Shown piece by piece: positions 17,715-26,837 of a stretch of DNA of 57,434 nt. Position numbers and translations under genes: made by a program. The DNA lies in NCBI RefSeq assembly GCF_003240585.1, contig NZ_PCDP01000064.1, positions 1-57,434 of the forward strand. The letters are read 5' to 3'. The stretch's first letter is position 1, and each line of letters begins with the position of its first letter. Under the pieces are notes generated by a model, which was not told the origin of the DNA, did no database searches, and worked only from the letters and a program-made list of their open reading frames with translations. The DNA comes from Arminella tubonensis (GTDB taxonomy: Bacteria > Pseudomonadota > Alphaproteobacteria > Rhizobiales > Rhizobiaceae).

Positions 17715-19609
17715 GACTCGTCCTCGGCAACCCCCTTGGGCCAGAACCACATAATCAGTGCGATGGCGACCGGAATCGATCCAAAAACGACGGCCCAGGG
17801 TGTGTAGATCGACCAGATCAAGACGACGCTCGTCGCGATCGCCGCCCAGAGAGGCCAGATCGAGTGTCCGGGAGAGGATTCCCGCGCCTCCGGCATCGCC
17901 GCAACGACGCTTGTTATAAGAAGTTCGCGCCGATTGATGCGAAGTCCACTGGCGACGGCGATCTCGGAAGGGTTGTTCCACAGGGGCTCGCTATCGCTGA
18001 CGACTGGGATACGAATGAAGTTGTAAGGCGACGGTGGCGAGGAGGTCGCCCATTCCAGCGTCGAGGCTTCCCAAGGATTGGCGCTCGCGATCGGACCGGA
18101 TCGTGCGCTGCGCAATGCGTCGATGAAGAACAGCAAGAAACCGGTAGCAAGAATGAGCGAGCTAAGACTGATGAACAGGTTCAGCCCGGCCCATGGCATC
18201 TCCGGCTGGTAGGTGTAGATACGACGGGGCATGCCCTGGAGACCGAGGATGTGCATGGGGAAGAACGTGAGATTAAATCCTGCAAAAATCAGTCCAAAGA
18301 CCCATCGCCCAAGCTGCTCGCTCATCATCCGCCCCGTGAACTTCGGGAACCAGTAGTAGATCGCTCCCAGCAAAGGAAAGACCGCGCCCCCGACCAGCAC
18401 GTAATGGAAATGGGCGACGACGAAATAGGTGTCGTGGACCTGTGTGTCGAAGGGCACCGAGGCAACCATGACCCCGGTCATCCCCCCGATCACAAAGATG
18501 ATCATGAATCCTATGACGAACAGCAAGGGCGTCCTGAAGATGGGACGTCCCGACCATAGGGTGGCCAGCCAGCAAAAAATCTGCAATCCGGCGGGAATAG
18601 CGATCGCCATGCTTGAGGCGGTGAAGAAGCTTTCGCCGAGACGCGGCAAGCCGGCAACGAACATGTGGTGAACCCATAATCCGAAGGCAAGAACGCCGGT
18701 CGCGACAAGGGCCATCACCATCGCCAGATAGCCGAATACCGGTCGCTGGGCGAAGGTTGCGACGATCGTTGAGACCATGCCGACAGCCGGCAGAAAAATG
18801 ATGTAGACCTCCGGATGGCCGAAGAACCAGAACAGGTGCTGCCAAAGGAGGACATCGCCGCCTTCCGCAGGATTGAAGAACTGTGTACCGACAAGCCGGT
18901 CGAGGATGAGTGAAGTGCTGGCGACCATGATCGCCGGCATCGCCAGTATCACGAGGAACGACGTCACCAGCATCGACCAGACAAACAAAGGTATGCGATC
19001 AAGTGACATTCCGGGCGCGCGCTGCTTGAAAACGGTTACAACAAGCTCGACGGAGACTGCGAGCGCCGAAACTTCCGTGAACGTAATCATCTGGGCCCAT
19101 ATGTCGGCCCGTTTCCCAACGCCGTACTGCGGACCCGATAGCGGAACGTAGGCGAACCAGCCGACGTCGGGACCAACGTCGAGCGCGAACGCGACCCAAA
19201 GAAGGATCCCACCAGCTAAAAACATCCAGTAGGAAAATGCATTCAGCCGTGGAAAAGCAATGTTGCGGGTTCCAACCATCAGCGGCACGAGATAAACGGC
19301 CATCGCCTCCATAACCGGAACGGCGAATAGAAACATCATGTTCGTGCCATGCATCGTGAAGATTTGATTATAGCGGTCGGGCCCGATAAAACGAGCTTCC
19401 GGCCGAGCGAGTTGAAGCCGCATGGCAAGCGACAGGATGCCGCCCAGAAGCAGAAAGACGAATGCTGTGACGATGTAGCGACGCCCAATAATCTTGTGAT
19501 CGACGGTCGAAAGCGCGCCCCAGAGACCGTTGGGCGTCTTCCAGATGTTCCCGAGGCGCATCTGCAATTCGTCATCGGCAAGACCGGCATCGCGTAGATC
19601 GTCGCTCAT
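17711..19609 (-). CDS. ctaD: caa3-type cytochrome c oxidase subunit I, altered proton channels
   Basis: 632 aa from ATG 19609, ATGA-coupled to ctaC. Heme-copper ligands are present: FTMHGTN (His87), GHPEVY (His265, Glu267, Tyr269), VHHMFVAG (His314-315) and HDTYFVVAHFHYV. However, the D-channel entry Asp (GAPDMAFPR in Paracoccus) is Asn116 in GTRNIAFPRLN, and the K-channel Thr/Lys (PTGIKxF) is Ala340/Gln343 in IPAGLQIFCW. Glu at the end of the D channel (Glu267) remains. The C-terminus extends about 90 residues with two more hydrophobic helices. It reduces O2 to water at the inner membrane; proton pumping is doubtful given the substitutions (inference). Confidence 0.92.
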   Translation of the reverse strand: MSDDLRDAGLADDELQMRLGNIWKTPNGLWGALSTVDHKIIGRRYIVTAFVFLLLGGILSLAMRLQLARPEARFIGPDRYNQIFTMHGTNMMFLFAVPVMEAMAVYLVPLMVGTRNIAFPRLNAFSYWMFLAGGILLWVAFALDVGPDVGWFAYVPLSGPQYGVGKRADIWAQMITFTEVSALAVSVELVVTVFKQRAPGMSLDRIPLFVWSMLVTSFLVILAMPAIMVASTSLILDRLVGTQFFNPAEGGDVLLWQHLFWFFGHPEVYIIFLPAVGMVSTIVATFAQRPVFGYLAMVMALVATGVLAFGLWVHHMFVAGLPRLGESFFTASSMAIAIPAGLQIFCWLATLWSGRPIFRTPLLFVIGFMIIFVIGGMTGVMVASVPFDTQVHDTYFVVAHFHYVLVGGAVFPLLGAIYYWFPKFTGRMMSEQLGRWVFGLIFAGFNLTFFPMHILGLQGMPRRIYTYQPEMPWAGLNLFISLSSLILATGFLLFFIDALRSARSGPIASANPWEASTLEWATSSPPSPYNFIRIPVVSDSEPLWNNPSEIAVASGLRINRRELLITSVVAAMPEARESSPGHSIWPLWAAIATSVVLIWSIYTPWAVVFGSIPVAIALIMWFWPKGVAEDES

Positions 19610-20604
19610 TTGAGGCTCTCCATGTAGGCGGAGATCTCGCGGAGTTCGTCGCTTCCCAGCGGGACCATGGGCATGTTGTTGCCGGGCTTCAGGGTCTGCG
19701 GGTCGGCAATCCATGCCGCGAGCGACCCGCGCGTTCTATCCAGCAGTCCGGCTGCGATGGTCTGGCGGCTGCCAACATGCGTCAGGTCGGGACCCGTCGT
19801 CGCCTTGGCGCCGGATCCTCGTATCGTGTGGCAACCCGCGCAAGGCTTGGTGAGAAACAACGCTTTGCCGGCGGCGACTTCCTGGGCGACAATCGGATAG
19901 GCGTCCTGACGCTGTGCTTCTTGCCAACGCTTAAAATCTGCTTCGTCTTCGGCGATCACCAACATGGCCATGTGGCTGTGCTGCAGTCCGCAGAATTCGG
20001 CGCATTGGCCGCGATAGACGCCAGGCCGCTCCGCACGTATTGACAGGAAGTTGGTTCGACCGGGGACAAGATCCTGTTTACCCGCGAGGCTCGGAACCCA
20101 AAACGAATGGATGACGTCGGCGCTCTCAAGTTGAAGGCGGACGTTTCCTCCGACGGGCACATGAATCTCGTTCGCTGTCTGAAATGCTAACGCCGCGCCG
20201 CCATCCGGATAGGTGATGCGCCACCACCATTGCTCTGCGCGAACGATGATGGTGAGGTCACTTTTGTCGATCTCGCCCATCGCCCGCGTCGTGTAAAAGC
20301 TGCCAAGGGTCAGTCCGGCGACGATCACGACCGTAAGGCAAACAGCACCGGCGATAATCATGCTCATACGTTTTTCAGATGCATCCGGGGTATGGGCATC
20401 GCGCCTGCGTGAACGAAGGATCGCGGCGGCGAGCACAGCCATGACAGCGATCCATATGGTCGTGCAGACTGCCACCACGGCAAATATCAGATGCTTCAGA
20501 TGGACCGCGGATGTCCCGTGTACGTCGAGCGCGGATTGCGTGCCGGCGCAGCCTGCGAGCAATGCAACTAACAGCACCGGCATTAAACTCCGCGTCCTCT
20601 TCAT
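19606..20604 (-). CDS. ctaC: Cytochrome c oxidase subunit II with fused heme c domain
   Basis: 332 aa from ATG 20604, coupled to the upstream cytochrome gene by ATGA. The N-terminus has a lipobox (VALLAGC) followed by two membrane helices. The CuA domain retains all ligands: SADVIHSFWVPSL, then GQCAEFCGLQHSHM (Cys-x3-Cys, His, Met). A C-terminal cytochrome c domain carries CAGCH in KPCAGCHTIRGSG and an axial Met in NNMPMVPL. This is the caa3 architecture: electrons pass from the attached heme c to CuA and on to subunit I. Confidence 0.95.
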   Translation of the reverse strand: MKRTRSLMPVLLVALLAGCAGTQSALDVHGTSAVHLKHLIFAVVAVCTTIWIAVMAVLAAAILRSRRRDAHTPDASEKRMSMIIAGAVCLTVVIVAGLTLGSFYTTRAMGEIDKSDLTIIVRAEQWWWRITYPDGGAALAFQTANEIHVPVGGNVRLQLESADVIHSFWVPSLAGKQDLVPGRTNFLSIRAERPGVYRGQCAEFCGLQHSHMAMLVIAEDEADFKRWQEAQRQDAYPIVAQEVAAGKALFLTKPCAGCHTIRGSGAKATTGPDLTHVGSRQTIAAGLLDRTRGSLAAWIADPQTLKPGNNMPMVPLGSDELREISAYMESLK

Positions 20605-21206
20605 GGCGTTGGCCCCTGCTCGGGGTGCGTCCCGACCGGTCCTTCCTGGAAAAGACCTTCCGCCGGCGCTCGGTTTTCAGCCGGCCGCGTGAACTTGGCG
20701 TCGTCTCGGCTCGGAGCGGCAACCTTGGCCTTGTAAGCACCAATCGTCTGTATGTAGCCCGCGAGCTGCCAGATTTGCTCGATCGTCATTCTGTCGCGGA
20801 ACGAAGGCATTCCATGAGGCCGTCCATCCCTGATCGAGGAAACGACCGACACCATCTCCGGTCCGTAAAGCCACCAGCCATCGAGAAAGGATGGGCCGGC
20901 TTCCCCCCGACCGTCGCCGTGACAGGCGCTGCAGCCAAACCACGCGTAGAGACGCTTTCCCTCGCTCAAATTATAGCTGTCCGCCTCGTATGCTTGCCCG
21001 AGCGCATAATAGACCTGCGGCGGGGCGCCGCTGATGCCGTTCGGCATCAAGCGTATCTTGTCAAGTTCTTGAGCAACTGGCGGATCCAACCTGAACTCTC
21101 GACCCTGTCGCTCCCATCCGACCGCCGCCGCAATCAAAAGACAAACGCCAAATGCAGTTGCCGAAAGAACCTGGCCCCGCGTCCTTGTTGGTTTGTCGAT
21201 AGTCAT
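20601..21206 (-). CDS. Membrane-anchored cytochrome c
   Basis: 201 aa from ATG 21206 (MTIDKPTRTRGQV) behind GGAAA; a TTG-initiated extension to 21248 would overlap the molybdoenzyme gene. One N-terminal membrane anchor (about 12-32), then a cytochrome c domain with CSACH in GCSACHGDGRGEAG and later MPSFRDRMTIEQIWQLAGYI, the usual axial-Met and C-terminal helix. It lies between the molybdoenzyme and the oxidase genes, so a likely electron shuttle between the two (inference). Confidence 0.88.
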   Translation of the reverse strand: MTIDKPTRTRGQVLSATAFGVCLLIAAAVGWERQGREFRLDPPVAQELDKIRLMPNGISGAPPQVYYALGQAYEADSYNLSEGKRLYAWFGCSACHGDGRGEAGPSFLDGWWLYGPEMVSVVSSIRDGRPHGMPSFRDRMTIEQIWQLAGYIQTIGAYKAKVAAPSRDDAKFTRPAENRAPAEGLFQEGPVGTHPEQGPTP

Positions 21207-21228
21207 CGTCGTTTCCAAGCTGAGACGG

Positions 21229-23628
21229 TCAATCGCGAGGAGTTTCAAGGGAGGGTGTCACATAAACCGGCAATAGTTTGTAGGACGGCGTCTTCGATTG
21301 AGCGTCGTGGTGCTGCAGGGGAAACAGTGGGTTTGTCTCTGGATAATATGCCGCGCAGCACCCCTTGGGAATGCCATACTCGACGACGCGCAAACCCGTG
21401 ACCCTGCGCACGGTTTTCTCGTCGATCGCCGTGGCCAGGTCAACGTTCATGCCGTTGGATAGGCCCAGTGCCTCGATGTCTGCCACGTTCATGAATACGA
21501 TTTTTCGCGTGCCTTCGATACCGCGGAACCGATCGCTATAGCCGTAGATCGTAGTGTTGAACTGGTCGTTGGAGCGAAGGGTCGCCAAATGGAGGACATC
21601 GGTACGGGATGCGGTCGACAGCTCTGGGAAAAGACGCTCCGGCGTAATGAAATTCGCCTTGCCGCTGTTGGTCACCCACTTGCGCTCCCGCGCGGGCAGG
21701 GGTCTTGGGAACCCTCCCGGCTGAAAGAGCCGCTTGTTGAACTCCTTGAAGGTTTCTGGATAGGTCGCCTCTATGGCGTTGCGGATCGTTTCATAGTCTC
21801 CGACCCATTGATCCCACGGGACGACGGTATCGCCCAATGTCGCTTTCGCCAGCCCGGCGACGATCGCCGGTTCGGACAGCAGTTCCTTGCTTGCCGGCTT
21901 GATCTTGCCGCGCGACCCATGGAAATGTGCGACCGAGCTTTCGATCGACACCGCCTGCGGTCCCGTCGCCTGCTCGTCGACCTCGATGCGGCCGAGGCAT
22001 GGAAGCAGATATGCGACCTCGCCATGCAACACGTGGCTTCGATTGAGTTTTGTGGCGATCTGCACGGTGAGGCGAAGTTTCCGCCACGCGGCTTCGACCG
22101 CTTCAGTCTCGGGTGCCGCCTTCAGGAAGTTGCCACCCAGGCTGATGAAGGCGCGGGCCTCTCCATCCATCATGGCCTTGCAGGTCTCCACCGACGACCG
22201 CCCGGTCCAGCGAGGTGGCGTGAAGCCGTAAAGTTCGGACAGCTTGTCGAGCGGTACTAATCCCGGCTTCTCCGTGATGCCAACGGTTCGTTGACCCTGG
22301 ACGTTCGAATGTCCGCGCACCGCGCAGATATTGGCTCCCGGCTTGCCGATGTTGCCGCGAAGGAGGGCGAGGTTGACGACCATGTGGACGCTCTGCACGC
22401 CCATCAATTGCTGGGTCAGACCCATTCCGTAGATCGTGAGCACAGCGTCGGATTTCCCGTAGATGGCTGCCGCCTGCATCATCTCCTCACGCGTCAAGCC
22501 CGAAACACGCTCGAGCTCGTCCCACTCGTATTTGCGGGCGGCCGACGCGAATACGTCAAAACCGCATGTATGCTCTTTGATAAAATCATGATCGAGGACG
22601 TGCTTCTTGTCCGCTGATGCGATCGATGCGGCAAAGGCAACCATCGCGGCGTTCGATGGGTCGGCCGGAATTCCGTCCTTGCCGGCGACCCTTGAAGTCG
22701 CTGAAACCTTCAGGGCGTCATCTGCTTCAATAAGCGCCTTGCAGACCCCGAAAAGCGCGGCGATGTCGCCACCATTTCTAACCTGATAGTAGTACGACGA
22801 AATCTTCGTCTCGCTTCCGGTCAGCATCTGGCTCGGTGACTGCGGATTGATGAAGCGCTCGAGTCCCCGCTCGCGCAGCATGTTGAACGTAACGATCTTC
22901 GCACCGCGATCGACGGCATCCTGAAGATCGTGAAGCATTCGCGGCGACGACGTTCCGACGTTTTGCGCGATGTAGAAGATGCAATCGGTGTTTTCGAAAT
23001 CGGAAAGGATCGCTGTTCCCACCGAAGCGCCAATGCTTTGGGGGAGCGCAACGGAAGAGCTCTCATGACACATGTTGGAGCTGTCGGGTAGGTTATTGCT
23101 TCCGTACATGCGCGCGAATAGCTGGTACATGTAGCTTGTTTCCAGCGAAGCCCGGCCGGATGTATAGAAATCGACGGCGTGAGGATCGAGCGCCTTCAGT
23201 TCCCGGCCGATCTCTTCGAAAGCCATTTCCCAAGATACCGCCACATACTTGTCCGACTGTGGATCCCAACGCATGGGATGGGTCAGGCGTCCTTGCTCTT
23301 CCAGATCGTGATCGCGCCAAAGTTCTAGGTCAGCCAGTTTGTGCTTATCGAAGAACGCCCTGTCGGCACGCCGACTGGTCACTTCCCAGGCCGTGGCCTT
23401 CGCTCCGTTTTCGCAGAATTCAAGTGGGTGGGTCTTGGCGGGTTTCCCCCACGCACAGCTCACGCACATGTAGCCTTCCGGTTTGTTCTGTTGGGCGAGA
23501 AGCTTTGCGCCACTTAGCGGCCTATGCTCGCGCGACAATATCTCTGTCACCGATTTCGCAGAGCCCCAGCCTCCCGCAGGTCCTTTATATGGTTTTACCC
23601 TAGGCCGATCTTTCGGTTTGCCTGCCAT
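21229..23628 (-). CDS. FdhF/YdeP-like molybdopterin oxidoreductase
   Basis: 799 aa from ATG 23628 behind GAGGAGG. It belongs to the molybdopterin oxidoreductase superfamily, most like the FdhF/YdeP (formate dehydrogenase alpha-like) group: MCVSCAWGKPAKTHPLEFCE near the N-terminus, FYTSGRASLE, SNMCHESSSVALPQSIG, RGNIGKPGANICAVRGHSNV, and a C-terminal MGD-binding region (HLATLRSNDQFNTTIYGYSD). No signal peptide or Tat motif, so it is predicted cytoplasmic. The natural substrate of this group is uncertain; formate oxidation is only a family label. It is the first gene of the caa3 operon, 22 bp before the cytochrome gene. Confidence 0.85.
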   Translation of the reverse strand: MAGKPKDRPRVKPYKGPAGGWGSAKSVTEILSREHRPLSGAKLLAQQNKPEGYMCVSCAWGKPAKTHPLEFCENGAKATAWEVTSRRADRAFFDKHKLADLELWRDHDLEEQGRLTHPMRWDPQSDKYVAVSWEMAFEEIGRELKALDPHAVDFYTSGRASLETSYMYQLFARMYGSNNLPDSSNMCHESSSVALPQSIGASVGTAILSDFENTDCIFYIAQNVGTSSPRMLHDLQDAVDRGAKIVTFNMLRERGLERFINPQSPSQMLTGSETKISSYYYQVRNGGDIAALFGVCKALIEADDALKVSATSRVAGKDGIPADPSNAAMVAFAASIASADKKHVLDHDFIKEHTCGFDVFASAARKYEWDELERVSGLTREEMMQAAAIYGKSDAVLTIYGMGLTQQLMGVQSVHMVVNLALLRGNIGKPGANICAVRGHSNVQGQRTVGITEKPGLVPLDKLSELYGFTPPRWTGRSSVETCKAMMDGEARAFISLGGNFLKAAPETEAVEAAWRKLRLTVQIATKLNRSHVLHGEVAYLLPCLGRIEVDEQATGPQAVSIESSVAHFHGSRGKIKPASKELLSEPAIVAGLAKATLGDTVVPWDQWVGDYETIRNAIEATYPETFKEFNKRLFQPGGFPRPLPARERKWVTNSGKANFITPERLFPELSTASRTDVLHLATLRSNDQFNTTIYGYSDRFRGIEGTRKIVFMNVADIEALGLSNGMNVDLATAIDEKTVRRVTGLRVVEYGIPKGCCAAYYPETNPLFPLQHHDAQSKTPSYKLLPVYVTPSLETPRD

Positions 23629-23772
23629 AGTCACCTCCTCCCACGACCGACCTAACGACGCGTGATCAGGAATGTTCCGCCGAGAGAATGGTCTGAGCGG
23701 GGAACCTACGTTCAAACTGGGGGTTCGGTTCATGAAGGACCCAACGATGCGAAAAACAGATGATGCCGGTCG

Positions 23773-23853
23773 ATGATGAGCGCGCCAGCAACACATGCCG
23801 CCAAGGCGAAGAGAGCCGGACTGCCGGCCGACCGCAGCAAGATGCGGAACTAG
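23773..23853 (+). CDS. Micro-ORF in overlapping chain
   Basis: 26 aa (ATG 23773), MMSAPATHAAKAKRAGLPAD and on, ending TAG 23851-23853. It overlaps by ATGA the stop of a 14-codon frame starting at ATG 23732 (MKDPTMRKTDDAGR). Its stop TAG is embedded in the AGGAGG ribosome-binding site of the next micro-ORF. Function unknown; reported because of the overlap pattern, not because of homology. Confidence 0.3.
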   Translation: MMSAPATHAAKAKRAGLPADRSKMRN

Positions 23854-23862
23854 GAGGCGACA

Positions 23863-24006
23863 ATGCCAGACGGAAAAAGATCCTGTTCGTTAGAGGCCTG
23901 GAAGCGTCGGGCTCGCCGCCCCTATTGTTCGCCTAGCAACGAGGCGACGTTGCCGCGCATCAACCTGAATTTGGGCGCTCGCCACGCGCTCGACGGCCCG
24001 TTATGA
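23863..24006 (+). CDS. Small basic ORF, 47 aa
   Basis: ATG 23863 sits behind a perfect AGGAGG (23853-23858, spacing 4). The product starts MPDGKRSCSLEAWKRRARRP, basic with two Cys. Its TGA overlaps the ATG of the next small ORF. No family recognised. It faces the same way as the diheme cytochrome c 190 bp downstream, divergent from the molybdoenzyme. Confidence 0.45.
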   Translation: MPDGKRSCSLEAWKRRARRPYCSPSNEATLPRINLNLGARHALDGPL

Positions 24007-24140
24007 ACGCCATCGTACCCGTTATGGCGTTGGTCTCAGCGGCGCTTGCTCTCATTCATCCGACCCGTCCGGCCGCCGCGGGTGCGTTGTTGCTCAATGC
24101 GGCCGCGTCGGCGTATGGATGGTGGCAAATGTCTGGATGA
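24003..24140 (+). CDS. Small hydrophobic ORF, 45 aa
   Basis: ATG 24003 overlaps the preceding TGA as ATGA. The product, MNAIVPVMALVSAALALIHP then AAAGALLLNAAASAYGWWQM, is almost entirely hydrophobic with one or two membrane helices. Could be a small oxidase-associated membrane peptide. It precedes the diheme cytochrome c by 55 bp. No homology recognised. Confidence 0.5.
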   Translation: MNAIVPVMALVSAALALIHPTRPAAAGALLLNAAASAYGWWQMSG

Positions 24141-24195
24141 ATCCTTTGGGGCGTTGCGATTGCTGAATTGCTGCAATCTTTCATACGGAGCCGTT

Positions 24196-25119
24196 TTGCG
24201 AGTGATTACGACACACAGGTTGGCATGGGGTCTGCTGATTGGGATGATCGGCATAATAAGTGTGTGCTGGTATCTGACCACGCCGCGCCCCCTGTTTACG
24301 CGGGACGACCCTGCGTTTGCGACAGAGGGCGACCCGACGCACGGACGGGAGGTATTTCTTGCCGGCGACTGTGCATCCTGCCACGCTTCCCCTGGCCAGT
24401 CGGACCGTTTGCTGCTCGGAGGCGGTCTGGCGCTTTCATCCCCGTTCGGTACATTCCGACCTCCCAACATCTCGCCGGACCCGACCGACGGAATCGGTAC
24501 GTGGAGTGTCGCAGATCTCGCCAACGCTCTTGTCGCGGGCGTGTCCCCTCGTGGCGAGCATTACTATCCGGCTTTCCCCTACACCAGCTACACCGGCATG
24601 AGCCTTTCCGATGTCAGGGACCTTTACAGTTATCTGAAGACCCTCACGCCAGTCTCAGGGCGCGCGCCTCCTCATCATCCAAGCGTGCTGTTTGCCGTTC
24701 GCCGCTCGGTTGGCTTGTGGAAGCTGCTGTTCTTCGCGCCAGGCGCTTCGCAAGTCACGCTGACCGGGGATGGTGTTCATGACCGAGGGGGCTATCTGGT
24801 CGAAACCCTGTCGCACTGCGCCGAGTGTCATTCCACCCGCAATATATTCGGGGCGATCAAGCCCACCGCCAAGTTTGCAGGGGGTATCGATCCGCAGGGG
24901 ACAGGCTACGTCCCGAACATCACGCCGGCCGGAATAGGGGACTGGTCTGAGGCGGACATCGCTCGGATGTTAAAGACGGCGGAGACACCGGCTCATGGGC
25001 GAGTGGGTTCCTCGATGTCGGATGTGGTCACAAATGCGTCGATGCTTCCGGAGGGGGACCGCGTCGCGATCGCTCGCTACGTCAAAACCCTGCCGTCGAG
25101 ACCGACGCCAAAGCCATGA
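24196..25119 (+). CDS. Diheme cytochrome c, membrane-anchored
   Basis: About 307 aa. Start is TTG 24196 (GGAG then 5 bases) or GTG 24202 (MITTHRLAWGLLIG); longer frames have no ribosome-binding site. An N-terminal anchor (about 9-27) is followed by two cytochrome c domains with CASCH (59-63, GDCASCHASPGQSD) and CAECH (SHCAECHSTRNIFG). FPYTSYTGMS and GEHYYPAFPY are typical of the cytochrome subunits of membrane gluconate/alcohol dehydrogenases. No flavoprotein or quinoprotein partner is next to it, so it may instead serve the divergent caa3/molybdoenzyme operon. Confidence 0.85.
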   Translation: MRVITTHRLAWGLLIGMIGIISVCWYLTTPRPLFTRDDPAFATEGDPTHGREVFLAGDCASCHASPGQSDRLLLGGGLALSSPFGTFRPPNISPDPTDGIGTWSVADLANALVAGVSPRGEHYYPAFPYTSYTGMSLSDVRDLYSYLKTLTPVSGRAPPHHPSVLFAVRRSVGLWKLLFFAPGASQVTLTGDGVHDRGGYLVETLSHCAECHSTRNIFGAIKPTAKFAGGIDPQGTGYVPNITPAGIGDWSEADIARMLKTAETPAHGRVGSSMSDVVTNASMLPEGDRVAIARYVKTLPSRPTPKP

Positions 25120-26119
25120 ATGCCCCTTTTGCTTCACTCCTACCCCAGCTTGGAGAGGCGAGGGAGGTCGCCGCGGCAGCTGTGCACTTTCGACCGCAAC
25201 ATCACGGCGGTGACTGAAATCAGGGGGCCATCATGCGCTATATACGGCATGCTCTTAGCCGGAGCCGTTGGCTTTCTGAGCCAAGACCGCCTTCGTTTAG
25301 GAGTTGAAGACGTCACACGTCCCGCTGGCAAAGACTATTGGCCAAGTCAGTCAAAGGGACCCGATCGTGTCGCCTTGGTCATCAAGTCCACAAGCGCAAA
25401 GCTTGACGGCAACAAGCTCGTCCTCACGGCCGTCGGCAAGAGTGACTGTGTTCATCGCCCACTGCGCGGCGGAACAATGCAGGCTGGGACGGGCTTGATC
25501 TTGCGTCCGGAGCAGCGTTGGGTGCGCGCAGCATTCCGACCGGAACACTAGGACCTTTCTACGTCTCGCCCCTGTCGAAACAGGTTGCACTCCTCGGTAT
25601 CGGACATGCCTTTGGGGACATTGCCGCGACACGCCGTATCATGGCCGTCTGCCAAATGGGCTACAGTCTTCACGCCGGCTGGAGCGAATTTCATCCGCGC
25701 TTCCCAACCTTCGATTGCTCGAAGATTTCGTGTTCGGCTTATTTCCAACGTGAGATTTAGCCCGATTAAGTCATACGCCCTTGCTGCAATCGGCGACAAT
25801 GGGTCCGTGCCTGTGAGGTGAGCCGTGGGTGGTTCCGGAATACGAATGTCCCCAGATCGCAATGCGGCTGGAAGACAAGCGCACCCGTCGGGCTGGAATC
25901 CTTGAAAGGAGAGGCACGATGGACGGTACAAAATGGGCTGTCTGTCTTCGAACGACGGCGACTGGATTTGTTTTTGTCGTCGCGATGGTCGCGTCAGTGC
26001 CGTAGTCACGATGGTAACTGGGAGGCGGCCACCAAGGAGCCCGCATCGCTGCGTCCAGGGCAACGGCGTGGCGACCGTAAACGCCGGCCGAAGACGGCGG
26101 GGTGCGGCTGCCTCCTACG
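25120..26119. other. 1 kb region without a convincing gene
   Basis: Several frames are open but none was recognised. The plus frame around 25236-25551 looks protein-like (GMLLAGAVGFLSQDRLRL, DRVALVIKSTSAKLDGNKLV) and may be a decayed exported-protein gene. At 25919-26005 a 28-codon ORF with a good GGAGAGG site encodes a single hydrophobic segment (MDGTKWAVCLRTTATGFVFV), possibly a signal peptide cut off by a frameshift. Treat the whole region as gene remains. Confidence 0.35.
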
Positions 26120-26347
26120 TTACTCGGCAGCGTCACGCATCGATTGTGGTTGAGGGCGGTCGACGCGACAGATGATCTCGAAGTCGACCAGCATATGGTG
26201 CTGGTCTGAACCCGGCACGACCAAGGTCCAATATTCCGGCTCCTCTCCGAAGATGGTGGAAACCTGGACGACAGTAAGTTGGGCGTCTCCGTGCTTGATA
26301 GATCTCGCCCAATAGAAGCCGTCCGGCATTAAACGCGACACTGACAT
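26120..26347 (-). CDS. Conserved-looking small hypothetical protein, 75 aa
   Basis: ATG 26347 (MSVSRLMPDGFYWARSIKHG) follows GGGGAG with spacing 8. Soluble, mixed alpha/beta composition with segments LTVVQVSTIFGEEPEYWTLV and DFEIICRV, no signal or membrane helix. No family or function recognised. Monocistronic. Confidence 0.65.
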   Translation of the reverse strand: MSVSRLMPDGFYWARSIKHGDAQLTVVQVSTIFGEEPEYWTLVVPGSDQHHMLVDFEIICRVDRPQPQSMRDAAE

Positions 26348-26750
26348 AACTTTAACTCCCCGCTCAAGCCGCAACGATAGCAGGAATCCAGCAATTGAAC
26401 AGTTGTGGACAAACGGTGGCTTTCCGCCCCTGAAGAACTGGCGTCGCCGCCAGAAGTCGCTGATGATAGACTGCACGACGGGTCATTCCGCCAAACTGAC
26501 CGATCTGCGGCGACCTCGGGCATAATGAGCGCCGATCCAATCCGACTTCGAGCAAGCCGAACGCCGTGAGCAAAAAGGCTCACCTGTTTGCTTTAGTCAG
26601 CCATAGTCGAATGTCGACCACCTCGCGTCAGGATCGATATTATCGTCAAGGTGAGCGCCGCCAGCCCCAGTCATTGATGCTAGCGGTCCGAACCGTGGAT
26701 TTGTGGCGTTAGACTTTTGCATCTCTTGAAAGAAAGGCTTGCGGCAAGGA
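26348..26750. other. Intergenic, promoter region only
   Basis: No gene recognised on either strand. Contains the divergent upstream regions of the 75-aa gene and of the ClpP-like gene. Confidence 0.4.
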
Positions 26751-26775
26751 GGAACTTCCGTTTGACACCGGGGTT
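26751..26775 (+). promoter_or_regulatory. EcfG-type stress promoter
   Basis: GGAAC (26751-26755), 16-base spacer, GGTT (26772-26775). It lies 62 bp upstream of the ClpP-like start at 26838. Confidence 0.7.
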
Positions 26776-26837
26776 AGATAGTCACCCGTACATACGCGGC
26801 ATCCTGCAAGGTTTGTGTCCATTTGGGAGAGAGTATA

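Noticed and set aside
25548..26063. 172-codon open frame on the minus strand.
   Set aside because: No domain, no ribosome-binding site; GC-rich shadow frames of this length are common here.
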